From NCBI GenBank assembly GCA_013397795.1, contig VZTJ01000638.1, forward strand, positions 1,565,586 through 1,629,585: DNA of 64,000 nt. The letters run 5' to 3'. The position numbers were made by a program, and so were the translations under genes. Shown here piece by piece: positions 23,907 through 34,569 of this stretch. This stretch comes from Orthonyx spaldingii (Eukaryota; Chordata; Aves; Passeriformes; Orthonychidae). The number at the start of each line of letters is the position of its first letter. Position 1 is the first letter of the stretch. Below the pieces are notes generated by a model. That model had not been told where the DNA came from and searched no databases. It saw only the letters and a program-made list of their open reading frames with translations.

Positions 23907-24724
23907 ATATAGCATGTAGTGAATCTGCTGCCATAGGAGGCTGCAGGGTCAGATTGTATCAGCAGGTTAAACAACAGGACAAATGCATGGACAACAAGGT
24001 CACAAAGAGATATGAAAGCCAATAGGAAGAAATGCATCTCCTAATGTTCTCAGTACCATGACTGTGTATGCTGGAGGAATATGAGGAGAACTGCAGAAAT
24101 TGTCTAGATTCTTTTCTGAAAAAGCTTCTTTTTTTTCACTGGTTGCAGAAGAGGTACTGGCCTAGACTACTATTTTCACCCTTGAGGGAACTGCTTGTAC
24201 TCATGGATAAAACTTCACCCTCCTGAAGAGCAGAGTTGCATCAGGCTGCTACAGGACAAGAGTCGAAGTCGGGGCAGCCATCCTTCCTCACTCAGTGAGT
24301 GGCATTTGGAAATCCTAGCAGCACAACCATGCAGACTCTGTCTTTGGAAGTCAGTAGATGAAGGGGCTTGAGGAAGAGGTCACACATGGGAAACGGTCTC
24401 CCCTGGCTCTTGATAGCTGCAGCACAGGATGAGGCTGGATGAGCTTGTTTCCAGTATGACCCAACAGTGGCATAGCATTCAATGCTGAGTTGTTTCCTCC
24501 TGCAAACAGGAATCTAGATTATCCACCAGCAGCACTCTGTTTCTGCTTTAGTAACACAGCCCTTGTCTAAAATTTGCACTTGAAGCACACCCAAGCAGTA
24601 GTTTGTTCATTAAGAACAGATTCAGGCAAGCAAACAGCACAGATCTCTTGCCCTTACTCCCTATGTCTCGACCCTGAAGAGCTTTCTCCCATGAAGGCTC
24701 ACGGCTGAGGTGCAGCACAGAGCC
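23907..24724. other. non-coding; one doubtful CR1-like phrase
   Basis: GAGGCTGGATGAGCTTG at about 24431-24447 recalls wording near the 3' end of plus-strand CR1 copies, but neighbouring CR1 landmarks are missing. Nothing else recognised. Confidence 0.4.
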
Positions 24725-25080
24725 CCTTTAAAAGATGGCAGCGCCCTACCGCTTGAAGAATTGCTCTCAAAAGTAATCAAGCGTCTCACAGAAAGGGGTC
24801 TTGAAAGCTAGGCACACCAATTTAAAGATTTAGCTAGAAGATTTTGACAAAGCTCCTTTAAATGGAGCACATATTTGTCTCAGTGAATGGAAAAATACAG
24901 TACGAATTAAGTCTGCAGAATGAGAACATTGGAGGAAGCGACCTGCATTGACTGGTCGCCAATACTGCACTCCTCATGATGTGTAACTAATAACAGCACG
25001 CTAGACATTCAGCTTGCACATTAAATATTAATAACATTTTTCTTCTGACTCATCAGTAAGCCAGAGCCTTGCTGCACAGA
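24725..25080. promoter_or_regulatory. candidate conserved non-coding element
   Basis: Contains TTTAAAGATTTAGCTAG, TTTGACAAAGCTCCTTTAAA, ACTAATAACAG and ACATTAAATATTAATAACAT, with no open frame of note across its core. The mix of SOX/TCF-like and homeodomain-like cores without repeats resembles a developmental enhancer. Confidence 0.28.
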
Positions 25081-25084
25081 GCAA

Positions 25085-28011
25085 ACTGATTTACAGCCCA
25101 TCCGTGGCAGGCTCCAGTGCTGCCCATGTTGCTCAGCTGTCCCTGCTATCCCGAGGTTTGGTGAGGGGCTGGCAAGCGAGCTAGGTCAGAAATGGGAGGC
25201 TTTCAAGTGCAGGAAATCAACAACCCAGGCAGGTAGACAGACAGACAACCCACTCTTCTGACTGTACTTCTGCCCACAGATAATAGATAACATATGAAAC
25301 AAATCTCTGCGAGGAGCCAGAATTAAAGTCCAACTGCTTGACTCTGAGGCTGCTGCAGGTGCAACTGATGTGCAGTGTTCCCCTGCCCATTTGCTTCTCA
25401 AATAAATGTGATGGCACCTCTGATCTTCTGGGGAAGCCTTCCACAAGCAAGAGAACACTCTCAGAACACAACTATGACTGGTATTATTTTCATAGTGAGG
25501 AAGAGGACCTACTACTCTCTTGAAAAAGCTAGTCTCAGCCTTGTCTGACTGCTCCTTTATACCTCTTCTCTTCACAGACAAGGTGGTTTCCACTTCAGAA
25601 GCTTACCCTGCCTGCAGCTAGAAAGAACTCTTTGCCTGATCCATGGAGAGCATTTTGCAGGGAGATTTAGAGAAGCCATTTTTGAAAAATGGGACTCAGC
25701 AAACTATAGGTGATGTATAACTATTGGAAAATGCTTTCAGTGATTCTTAGCAACACCCTATCAAAAAAGCAGATTGTCTTAGAAGCTTCAAATGTAGTTT
25801 CTTTGAAAGAACCTGGTGAGTTCAAGCAGTACGGAATCCATTTTGAAAAGGTGGAAAGAAAACTTGAGAAGTGAGTCAATGATGAATTATAAACATCAGA
25901 AGAGGGTCAGATTTTTAAAGAAGGTGCCAGACATTTTCCAAAGAACTGTGCTTTCATATAAAAGACTAAATAAATAAAAAAATCATTAACTCTCTAATCC
26001 TTTTTCCCTATGAAGTTTTCAAAACACAGGTAAATCACTAGAGGGTTTTTTAAACATGGTGGGATTTTTTTAGAGAAAGATATGTGATTTATTTCATTCT
26101 GAGGCCTTTGGGGCCAGAGGGATGGGGTGGGAGAGAGAAATGTGTAAGAATGGCAGACAAACCCTTCACGCTTCCCTCACGATAGCTAGGAGTACTCTTC
26201 CTTCACTTCCTGGTTTGCAGAGATCCTAGATCAGCTGTCAATATTTCTCAGAGGACACTGTGACAGGCCAGGATTCAAAAGGCCAGAGACCTATTCACCT
26301 CCTTGGTGATGTCTGACAAATGACTTGAGAACTACTCATGCCCAGCTTTCTGGGTCTATACAGCAGAAAGAGTAAACTACACAGGCCTCCTTCCTCATCT
26401 CTCTGAGGTCTCTTGTGCCATAGAGTGACACAAAGACGTGCTTGTGTCTACCTGTGAGAGTTTGCAAGTGTTAAGTGTAAGTGTTAAATGTAAACATTTA
26501 TGATTGCTCCCATTACGTTCATCCTTTCTTTCCCCAAGTCAGCAGAGGAGAACTGCATGCCTGCACATCTTCCATCATTTTCTACAGCCCACATTTCCTT
26601 CCAAACACAGAGCTCTGTTCTGCTGCACAGAGCAGCTGCGTCACTGATAGAAACTTCCAGTGTTCCTCCCTCACCTCTTTTTATCTGTAAAAGGTTCGTT
26701 AATACCTTCTACATAAAGGTCCCTACCTACAATAATATTGCTGTTCTGCTCAGTGAAGATTGATTCTTACAGGGGAGTGGTGCCTTATTGTCAAAAGTTT
26801 ATTACTCTTATGAAATCTGCTCCAGAGAATTAGAAAGGTGCAGACAACTAACAACTTTTAAAGTAAGTTAATAAAGTGCATGTTCACCATCTTTGCTCCT
26901 TTTTGTTCTTATTGTTATTATCATCTCTGTTTGCTAATTTGCAGGGTGTCACTATCACACAAGAATTTGCCAGATTTTCTCACATTTATCTTGTGTGTTG
27001 CTCTTTATTGCTCAGCTGTTTTGAGGCACAACAATGAGACAGCTCTCTAAAAACTGGTACTTTTTAAATTGCTTTCTGCTCAGAAGCAGGGGGTAGGTCC
27101 TGTACCTGTTGGCACAATTGCTGAATCAAAGCCTGCTGCTACAGAGCTGTCTCCAAAACTCTCATCCCCTATCAAAGCATCACGTGTTTGTGTAAAAGCA
27201 CTGCCGAGGCTTGGATCATTACCCAGAAACAATTGTCAATAAAATAGCATTAGAAACAAATCAAAGCACCAATAAAAGACAGTCATTTCCAGATGAGGTC
27301 TGTGTGCCAATTAAAGTACTTCATGGTCTATGTTAAGAAGAGATCACTTGACCATTCAAATAGCATAAGGAAGAAAACCAGGACAGAGGGGAAAAAAGAA
27401 AAAGGGAGCATCAAGGGAAAACTGGTCTCTGCATGGGATTGCTGTTCAGAGGAACCAATTTGTGTTGATGAGTTGGACATTTAAGAGCTGATAGCATGTT
27501 GTGCTGTCTAATATGACATTGGTGGCTATGGGATTTCTTCAGCAGCAACTTTATTCGCTAAGATCCAAGTACCAGATAATGAACTGCACGGAGAGGTAAC
27601 ATTTCTCTGTGTCAGCGTTAGAGGCAGCAGGTTGTCAGCTGAGTTTTCTCTGTTCCAAGACTGAAGGCTGGGAGGGAACTGAGTTGGTTGGTTCTTTCAG
27701 GAATCTTCTGCAGACTATATATTCTTCTGGCAGATGCTGGGCTCACAGAGCATCCAAGTCCTCACGGGCTTTTTTGCTGAGATAATTGGGCCTGTTAAGG
27801 CATGACGAGTGATGTGCTAGGAGTCCCTGCTCCCCAGGAAGCTACTGGAGCAAGCATCTCCCTATGTCCACTGTGTAGTGCAGGGGAGTTCCCACACCTC
27901 CCATGGTCCCCGTGAGACCTCTCAGCACTGTCCCAGTTAAAAAATGCTGGGCATGGAGCTGCTTCTTGTGAGACACAGACTGCCTCACAACTGCTTACTC
28001 TAAGCACACCC
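25085..28011. other. non-coding unique sequence
   Basis: A 135-codon minus frame (25186-25593) is accompanied by overlapping frames on both strands and has no recognised domain. On the plus strand CACAG|GTAAATC occurs at about 26029 but its upstream tract is weak. No repeats recognised. Confidence 0.5.
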
Positions 28012-28086
28012 AAAATAAAAAAAAAAAATTTCACATCAGAGAGATGAAGGTGCTCTATCTTCCAGATGCCCTTTTTTTTTTTTTTT
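28012..28086. repeat. A-run and T-run flanking 43 bases
   Basis: An A-rich run (28012-28028, interrupted once by T) and a 15-T run (28072-28086) could pair as a long weak hairpin around a 43-base loop. Probably two independent slippage tracts. Confidence 0.6.
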
Positions 28087-28359
28087 AGTGATTACTCTCC
28101 TGCCCCCTCATCACTGTTTTCTTGGGTTTTGTTTATTTCACAGAGTTTGCTTACCTCTAATGGCTAAGCCAGAGGGAAAAACACATAATCTTGCTAAATC
28201 ATTTCAATCTATCTGCCTTCTACTCTTATGGTATACAGCTAGCATTTCAGATCACAAAAAAGGCTGAGAAAGTGTAACCAATAATGCCAATTTCAGGAGA
28301 AGAAACCATCAAGAAAAGAAACCACAAACCCCAGCAAATCGGGATGAAATAACTGAGCC
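28087..28359. other. non-coding unique sequence
   Basis: No frame, repeat or motif cluster of note. Confidence 0.5.
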
Positions 28360-28700
28360 ATCTAATTGCCTACACTGAATAAACTGTGAAGCAGGGCTGG
28401 TGGTGATAATTTCTAAAAGATTTAGCTTTAAAATATTAGTAATACAGATAAGGGATTAACACTAATACTGTAGGTGACTAATCTTGACTGTGCCTTTTTT
28501 AACAACAGCATTGCTACCGCCATCATAAACGAAATTAGCAGTGATAATTAGATCAAATTCTTTATGTCAGTAATCCCACTTGAAGATATTTTCAGAAGGT
28601 TGGAGGTTTAAGGCAATTTCCTGTGTGTGTCCAAGACTCATTAATTAATATTGATACTTAATGTATTCCAGGCTCACATTTCTTGGTTATATTCAGAGCT
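28360..28700. promoter_or_regulatory. candidate conserved non-coding element
   Basis: Dense short motifs: GATTTAGCTTTAAAATATTA, GGGATTAACACTAATAC, AACAACAGCATTG, GAAATTAGCAGTGATAATTAG (about 28530-28550) and CATTAATTAATATTGATAC (about 28639-28657). No ORF of 60 codons, no repeat. One of the strongest enhancer-like textures here, but conservation was not tested. Confidence 0.3.
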
Positions 28701-29466
28701 GTGCCCAACTAACTCATTTGAGACAACAGTTTAGTCACACTAGAAAATAACTGCCCATTCAGCATCCACAATTATCAAGCAACAAATCAGAGACCTATAA
28801 AATTGTCTTACATATCAGAGAATTTGGTTTCTCTCTATCTAAGCAATTTATGCAATCTTTTTTCCTTCCCATGGAATTACCCTTAAAACGATGCATTTAA
28901 AGTAAAACTAATCTCATGTTGTGACAACATTTTCCCCAATGATTGATACTGCTTATGTCATTAAGATTTCTTCCCTAAAGATCAACCCCTACATTCCTGA
29001 AAATAAATATAGTGTCATTACTTTCTTTTTAATAATTTTAAACAGCTTTATGTAAAGAACAGAAGAGGGAAAAAGGGAGGGAGGGAGAAAATATTCCAGA
29101 TTCACAACATCCCCCCCAACCAAATAAAAAGTACAAGACTGAAAGTGTATGACTTCAAAATTTCACAGCTACTGAAATCAATCGTATGATTCTGAGGGCC
29201 TAAACAACTATTCTGCCATGGTCCCTTCATGTTTTTGTTCCTAGTAGCTGAAGATCCATGAACAATCTCTCCCCACCCTGTACCCTTAGCTCCTTATTTC
29301 TGGGCACCTCAGTAAGGCTAGACTAAACCACAAAAATCAAAGAAATTATTGTTTGGTTAAGGTTAAATCCCAATTTGCCTATCTCAAACCTCCTGATGAG
29401 GTGCCGCACAAACTCAGATGAGGAAAATGCTTCAAGATTCTTGGAAAGAAACCATATTACAAGAAC
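28701..29466. other. non-coding unique sequence
   Basis: Largely AT-rich. A potential G-quadruplex lies at 29067-29085. No gene recognised; the only frame (29375-29563 plus) has no domain. Confidence 0.5.
29067..29085 (+). other. potential G-quadruplex
   Basis: Four GGG runs at 29067-29069, 29075-29077, 29079-29081 and 29083-29085 with loops of 5, 1 and 1 bases. Meets the G3+N1-7 rule; the A-rich first loop makes it of moderate strength. Confidence 0.5.
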
Positions 29467-29469
29467 TAC

Positions 29470-29555
29470 CTTTGAGAGCTGCAGTTTGCTGATCATTCAC
29501 CAGTCTGACAAAAGCAGGAATGGCCACTTACCTGAAAATAAAAAGAGAAAGAAAT
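29470..29555 (-). promoter_or_regulatory. candidate recursive splice site with 62-nt RS-exon
   Basis: On the minus strand, 20 bases (29554 down to 29535) contain 19 pyrimidines and lead into CAG|GTAAGTGG, with AG at 29533-29532 and GT at 29531-29530. Acceptor and full-strength donor therefore abut with no exon between, the defining layout of a recursive splice (ratchet) site. Vertebrate recursive sites are known to be defined through a downstream RS-exon: 62 nt further, CAAAG|GTAGTT (GT at 29469-29468) offers such a donor. The site implies a minus-strand transcript with a very long intron. No annotated host exon can be named from this window. Confidence 0.55.
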
Positions 29556-30094
29556 ATCCATGATTATTCATGTTTTTAAAGGAAATTACACTTTGTACAA
29601 AACGAGGAAGAATAAAATGATTGTGGTGCACTGGCAGACTGCGTGTGCGATGCCCAGGGCTGCAAAAGCAGGGAATCAGCCTGAACATACAAAGGCAGAA
29701 CTGTAGGATAAATCCAGGCATGAAATAGGGAAGGATAAGATTGGAAACCATTAGGGTGCATTTGGAAACCAGTAGCAAACTATGAAAACATTTTTCTGCC
29801 TGCAAAGATGTCACAAACAAAGGCAGCAGCCACATTCTCTGAGGTTTTCTTCCTATTTTCTGCCTTTCCCTGATTTCTGCTATGAAAATTTTCTTCCAAT
29901 GTACAGGTTGAATGTGTCCCTTTCTGCAGATTAAAGGATTTCATTTCTGCAATAAATGTTAAGTTCAGTGAAATAATTTCTGAATCCTTCCATGACATTC
30001 TTCTCCTGTCCCCTCTCCATCACGAAAAACCAAACAAAAAAAGTCAGAGGAACCTGCAAAAAATTTCCTTTCTGTGCAACTTGTGTACAGTCCT
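29556..30094. other. non-coding unique sequence
   Basis: The 112-codon minus frame (29497-29835) overlaps the recursive-splice tract and encodes a Phe/Leu-rich run from it; no domain. Nothing else recognised. Confidence 0.5.
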
Positions 30095-30438
30095 ATTAGC
30101 AGCAACACAGCAGGCCATTGATTGGGGAGGGAAAAAAGGCTTTGTTTATGGCAGTGGATTTTAATGCTCCTGGTGATAGTTTATTTCATTGGAATTTTTG
30201 CAGAGTTGGCTATTACACTGATGGAAACCCTCAGAATGGACTGATTTTAAGAGGGGTGGGGTGAAAACAAGTGGCAGTGCTTATTTTTTGATAAATATTG
30301 TTATTAAATAATTTGAAACACATTGATAAAATGTGTCTGAGAGTTATGCTGCAGTAATTTATAATACAAATTAAATTTCTATTGACAAATGGCAATTTAA
30401 TCCAGTGACTAACTTCAACACTGTGAATTCCTCTGCCG
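30095..30438. promoter_or_regulatory. candidate conserved non-coding element
   Basis: CCATTGATTGG, GGCTTTGTTTATGGCAG, GGATTTTAATGCTCC, TTGATAAATATTGTTATTAA, ACAAATTAAATTTC and GGCAATTTAATCC lie within 340 bases. These resemble CCAAT/PBX, forkhead (TGTTTAT) and homeodomain sites. No ORF, no repeat. Texture is strongly enhancer-like. Confidence 0.33.
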
Positions 30439-30459
30439 TTTTTCTTTTTTTTTTTTTTT
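30439..30459 (+). repeat. T-run with one C
   Basis: Twenty-one bases of T interrupted by a single C at 30444; simple slippage tract. Confidence 0.85.
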
Positions 30460-33400
30460 AAGACATAATATATAGCACATGAAGCAGGATACGTGCTGGG
30501 ATAACCAGATGCTGTGCTGTTGCTGGCCTCAGACTTATTTTCTGCCTAATCTCCCCAAAGGATACACAACTGGGAGTAACCTAACTACCTCCTTTATCGT
30601 CTTTAAGTATGGATCAGCCCTGGAAAGTATCCACAGGGAATCCATTCTGCATAAATACTTGGTTTCAAGTTAAGCAGTGTCTTTTGCATACCTGAAGTCA
30701 CCCTGTCTACTCCCACCCCAAGAAAATCCCCATAGGGGACAAAACCCAACACAAATCCTCAACTCTCTTGAAATTAATTCACTTAGATGATTTAAAATAG
30801 AAATGAGATCATGATCTTGTCCTTGACATATCCTTAAGGAACAAACAAAGGACTGAAGGATCGAGCCACCCACTGTGCTGTCTACCCTTTTGCAAATACA
30901 TCCCGAGACAAATGTACCCATCCACTTAGAGAAGAGCCCTTTGCAGGAACACTGCAGAGCTCCCAGCTGTAATGGGATACTGGGAAATCAGATCATCCCA
31001 CATTTAAACTGATTTCTATCACTGATACTCTTTGCACTACAGAAGTAGCATTAAATGCAATAACATGCTGCTGCATGGTCACTTAATTCTAGAAGTAAAT
31101 TCAATATTTGCTGGCATCCCCTATCCAAAGATACAAAGTGTACACATGTATTGGAGCTGTTAGTTAGAATTACCTTTGCAATTCCTCCTGGGGAAAACCA
31201 GAACAGCTTAGGCATCTGTCTGGGAAGAAAGGTTTGTCATTCTCACCCTGCACAAAATTGTTTACAAATTGTTCTGTCGCTTGCTTTGTATTGCCATTAC
31301 GGCCCAGCTGCTGCCTTGGACATGTGTGGGTTTTGCTGCAAGAAATAAGAGGGGCCTATTCCCATTGCTTGCAATATTTTTAAAGAAGGAGCTGGGGTAG
31401 AACAATGGAAACAAACACAATGTCTTTGTGACACCACTTGCGTGTAGTTAGAAGCAGGTAGGGAACAATGGCAATGTTCTTCTGATATGTCCAGTGGAAA
31501 AAGGTTTGTCAGGAAAGCTGTCTCCCAGGTGCACTATCCAGAACCCCATTAAGAACTCTGAAGTTCTTCCTTTAAGATACAATTTTATCAATGTATTTTG
31601 GAGCCTCCTTTTCTGGCTGGAAAGTATGAACATGGAAATATGAATACAAAAAATACTGGAGATATATGAATTTGGTTTTAAACCACTAGATAGGTTCAGT
31701 CGAAGGACAGGATAAACACCGATAGAGATTTTCTGACAGATGTTATTTTAAAAAGCAGACCTGAGTGACAGAATATCTGGGAGCTGTGTTCAGTGTTTGC
31801 ATTGGCTCATTTTGTGACCCTAGCTAAGCTTGTGTCCTGTCCTGTCAGGTGATACTCATCAGGACAGTTCCATCATTTGTTAAGTCTGTTAAGATGTTTC
31901 AAGAGATGAAAGGTACTGTTTGCTATCACACAGGATGACCAACTGGCAAAACTTCACTGATATAACTGGACACAGTAGGACCATGACAAAATCCACCTTC
32001 TGACTCAAAGTAAGGACACAAGCTTTGGATGCATTTGTTGTGAGAAGGATCTCCCTCAATTTCTCCTAAGGAAGTTGTTCCACTTCAGTTAAACAATATT
32101 ACTTGCCCAGAGCAAGACTGAGTGTAACTCTATTGTAATTAAGGCTTCCAGTTCTGGTTTCAAGGAAATGAGCAGGATTTTACATCTTCAGTTACTCTCC
32201 CCACTCCTGTAATGAAAGTTTCCTTAATTCAATTCAAGCTTGCAAACATCTGCAGGGTAGATGACACGAACAACACTGTGTTTTGGAGCAAATACACGTC
32301 TTGTCAAAAATACTTCCTCCAGCTCTTGTTCCAACACCATCTGTGGGAGAAACTTGACTGAGTTCATTTGCCTCTACAGAAATACCAGTGGCTGAGTGTG
32401 ATGGTGGCTGAGAGAGACAGTGACATACACTGGACCACAACACCCTTTCTGCTGGGGCCAGGCTCTCCCTAAGGTTTTCTCTCCACAAGCTGACCTATCC
32501 TTTCTCTTGCTTAGCTGGAGAATCTTGATGAGAAGAGAGCCCGCGGTGGGATGGCTGCAAATGTAATGCAATCAGAAGATAATGACTTCAGAAGGAGAGG
32601 GGAGGGAGGGGATAATCAGCAGAGGCAGATGAACTCCCAAGATATAAAAAAAAAGACACTGTTTTCATGCAGATCTCCCTAGTAATGAAGAATGAGAGAA
32701 GAGGAATACTGAGAAAGAGGTGAAATGGAAGCTGATTTGTTTCTAAATAGCACTATTTCAGAGTCTTCTATGGGGTCTAAGTTGCTTCTTAAACTAAGAG
32801 TGTCTGAAAATACCCCAGACAAATTCAGACCTCTTAGCCATCTCTCTTTCTCTCTTTTATACTCACATCCATACCACAATTTAGAGTTAGCTTTGGTGGG
32901 AATTGGGGACAGGAATATAAAATATGCAGGGAACATCCCTGTCTCCCTTCAGGCTCAGGTTGAGCTAGGTGTCTATGAAAATATTATGCAAATGTGACTC
33001 TGTTTTCTTTGGGCAAGCCATTTAACTGGAGCTTTCAACACCTCAGAAGCCTGGAGACAAAGGGTGCACGTAATGATAAATGCAATTTATTTACAAAGAG
33101 CATAAAAGAGAAGGTGTAGGAGGCTGTTCCTACAGGTGATCTCTCTCCTGCTCACCCTACACACCCAATCACAGACTTCAGCCTTTCCCTCATGATGCCT
33201 ACATGTTTCCTGGGGTGAGAGGTTTCCAGGGATCATTCTACTCAGAGAACGGTCCCTCCCCATTCAGATTCTGCATTTTGCATTCAGGTACGTGACTTCC
33301 ACAGGTACGCAAAGCCAGAAAGTAACAAGCTTTGACTTCAAAAAAACAAGACAGTAAATGACCTGACCTTGGCAAGCCTCATACAAATTCTGACCCAGGG

Positions 33401-33985
33401 TTCAGAGCTGGAAGAACCTGTGAAGACTTTCAACCCCTTTGATGAGAAACTAGATATGGATGCAGTAATACATCACTATTCTACAAATCCTCCCTAGCCT
33501 AATTGTATCAATACTTAATGGCAACGGCTCTGAGCAGTACACCTGCACTGCTGGATGTGCAGCTACAGAATCTAATAACAGACTGCTGGGTACCAGAGGG
33601 GGCTGCTGTGCAAAAAAAAACAAAGCCAGAAAGTCTTCTGGTGCACATTGCTAAAGCCCAGGTTGTGGCTGATAAAAATCAGGAGCCTTGACTTCTCAGG
33701 TAGTTCTACACCTCTCCTTTCATTCTTCCATATACTTGAGTGTAGGTGTTAGCATCAGCATCCTGAACAATTCCACCATGCATCCATATGCTCTGCCTTT
33801 CTTCATTCCCTCACCAGATGAAGCAGCTAAGCTATTCTCCTTTTCCTGCACTAAATGCCTGCTCTGTTAGAGAGTGCTGCCACACTTGCATCAGCAAATT
33901 AAGCTGGGATGGCTGAGGGCATTATGGCCTGCAGCTCTCCATCAAACCTCTCTCCCAGAGATTGCAGATTCCACATAAGGGACAA
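30460..33985. other. non-coding unique sequence
   Basis: No gene or repeat family recognised. Frames of 60-90 codons occur on both strands without domains. One octamer ATGCAAAT lies at 32986-32993. CATTCAG|GTACGTGA at 33281-33294 is a weaker acceptor/donor abutment on the plus strand. Confidence 0.5.
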
Positions 33986-34135
33986 CCAAACAGCTCCTGG
34001 GTCAGCTGCTGCACTTTACAGCTCACTCGATTAGCATGAATCAAATTGATGTCAGCTTACTTTACCAGGCTGGCTGTAAAACTGTTCTAGGGAAGGGGCT
34101 GCTTCATGAGCCATTCAGCTGTCCCTGCTGTGGGG
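33986..34135. promoter_or_regulatory. candidate conserved non-coding element
   Basis: GCTCACTCGATTAGCATGAATCAAATTGATGTCAGC-type text at about 34021-34056 holds ATTAGCAT, CAAATTGA and TGATGTCA (CRE/PBX-like) cores close together. A small, weakly supported candidate. Confidence 0.18.
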
Positions 34136-34542
34136 TGGCAACATCTGGCAGAAGCTCGATGCTGAAACCACTTGCCCCCCACAAACTTCATTAGTTGCTG
34201 AGTGAAAGAAAAAAAATCACAGCCTGTTCCATCCCAGAAATAGCTGCTGTAAGGGAAGAATAGCAAGTGAGGTGACCTTTATACAAGCAGGCTTCCAAAG
34301 GATGATCAAACATGTGAAAGATGTAATGAAGAAAGTTATTCTTTATTATTATTACCTCTTAGATCAAATACTCTCTTAAAGAAAAAAACCCCAAATGAAT
34401 CCTTTTTAATTTGTTCTAAGTAAAACCATTGCTTATAAATACAACAATGGCATTACTAACTACACAACAATTTCATGCCAAGGCACTATTAAAAATAGCT
34501 TCTAAAGTAGGCCTAATAAAGAGTTAATAAATCACTTGGTCT
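34136..34542. other. non-coding unique sequence
   Basis: AT-rich from 34320 onward; no ORF, repeat family or motif cluster identified. Confidence 0.5.
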
Positions 34543-34569
34543 CAAAAAAAAAAAACAACAAAAAAAAAA
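34543..34569 (+). repeat. A-rich low-complexity tract
   Basis: Two A-runs (12 and 9-10 bases) separated by CAACA. A possible decayed poly(A) tail, but no recognisable source lies upstream. Confidence 0.8.

Noticed and set aside
24290..24470. Plus-strand CR1 3' end
   Set aside because: Only the phrase GGCTGGATGAGCTTG matches; the expected GGTCCCTTCCAACC and tail repeats are absent.
33281..33294. CATTCAG|GTACGTGA as a second recursive splice site (plus strand)
   Set aside because: The upstream tract is only modestly pyrimidine-rich and the donor deviates from GTAAGT; far weaker than the 29531 site.
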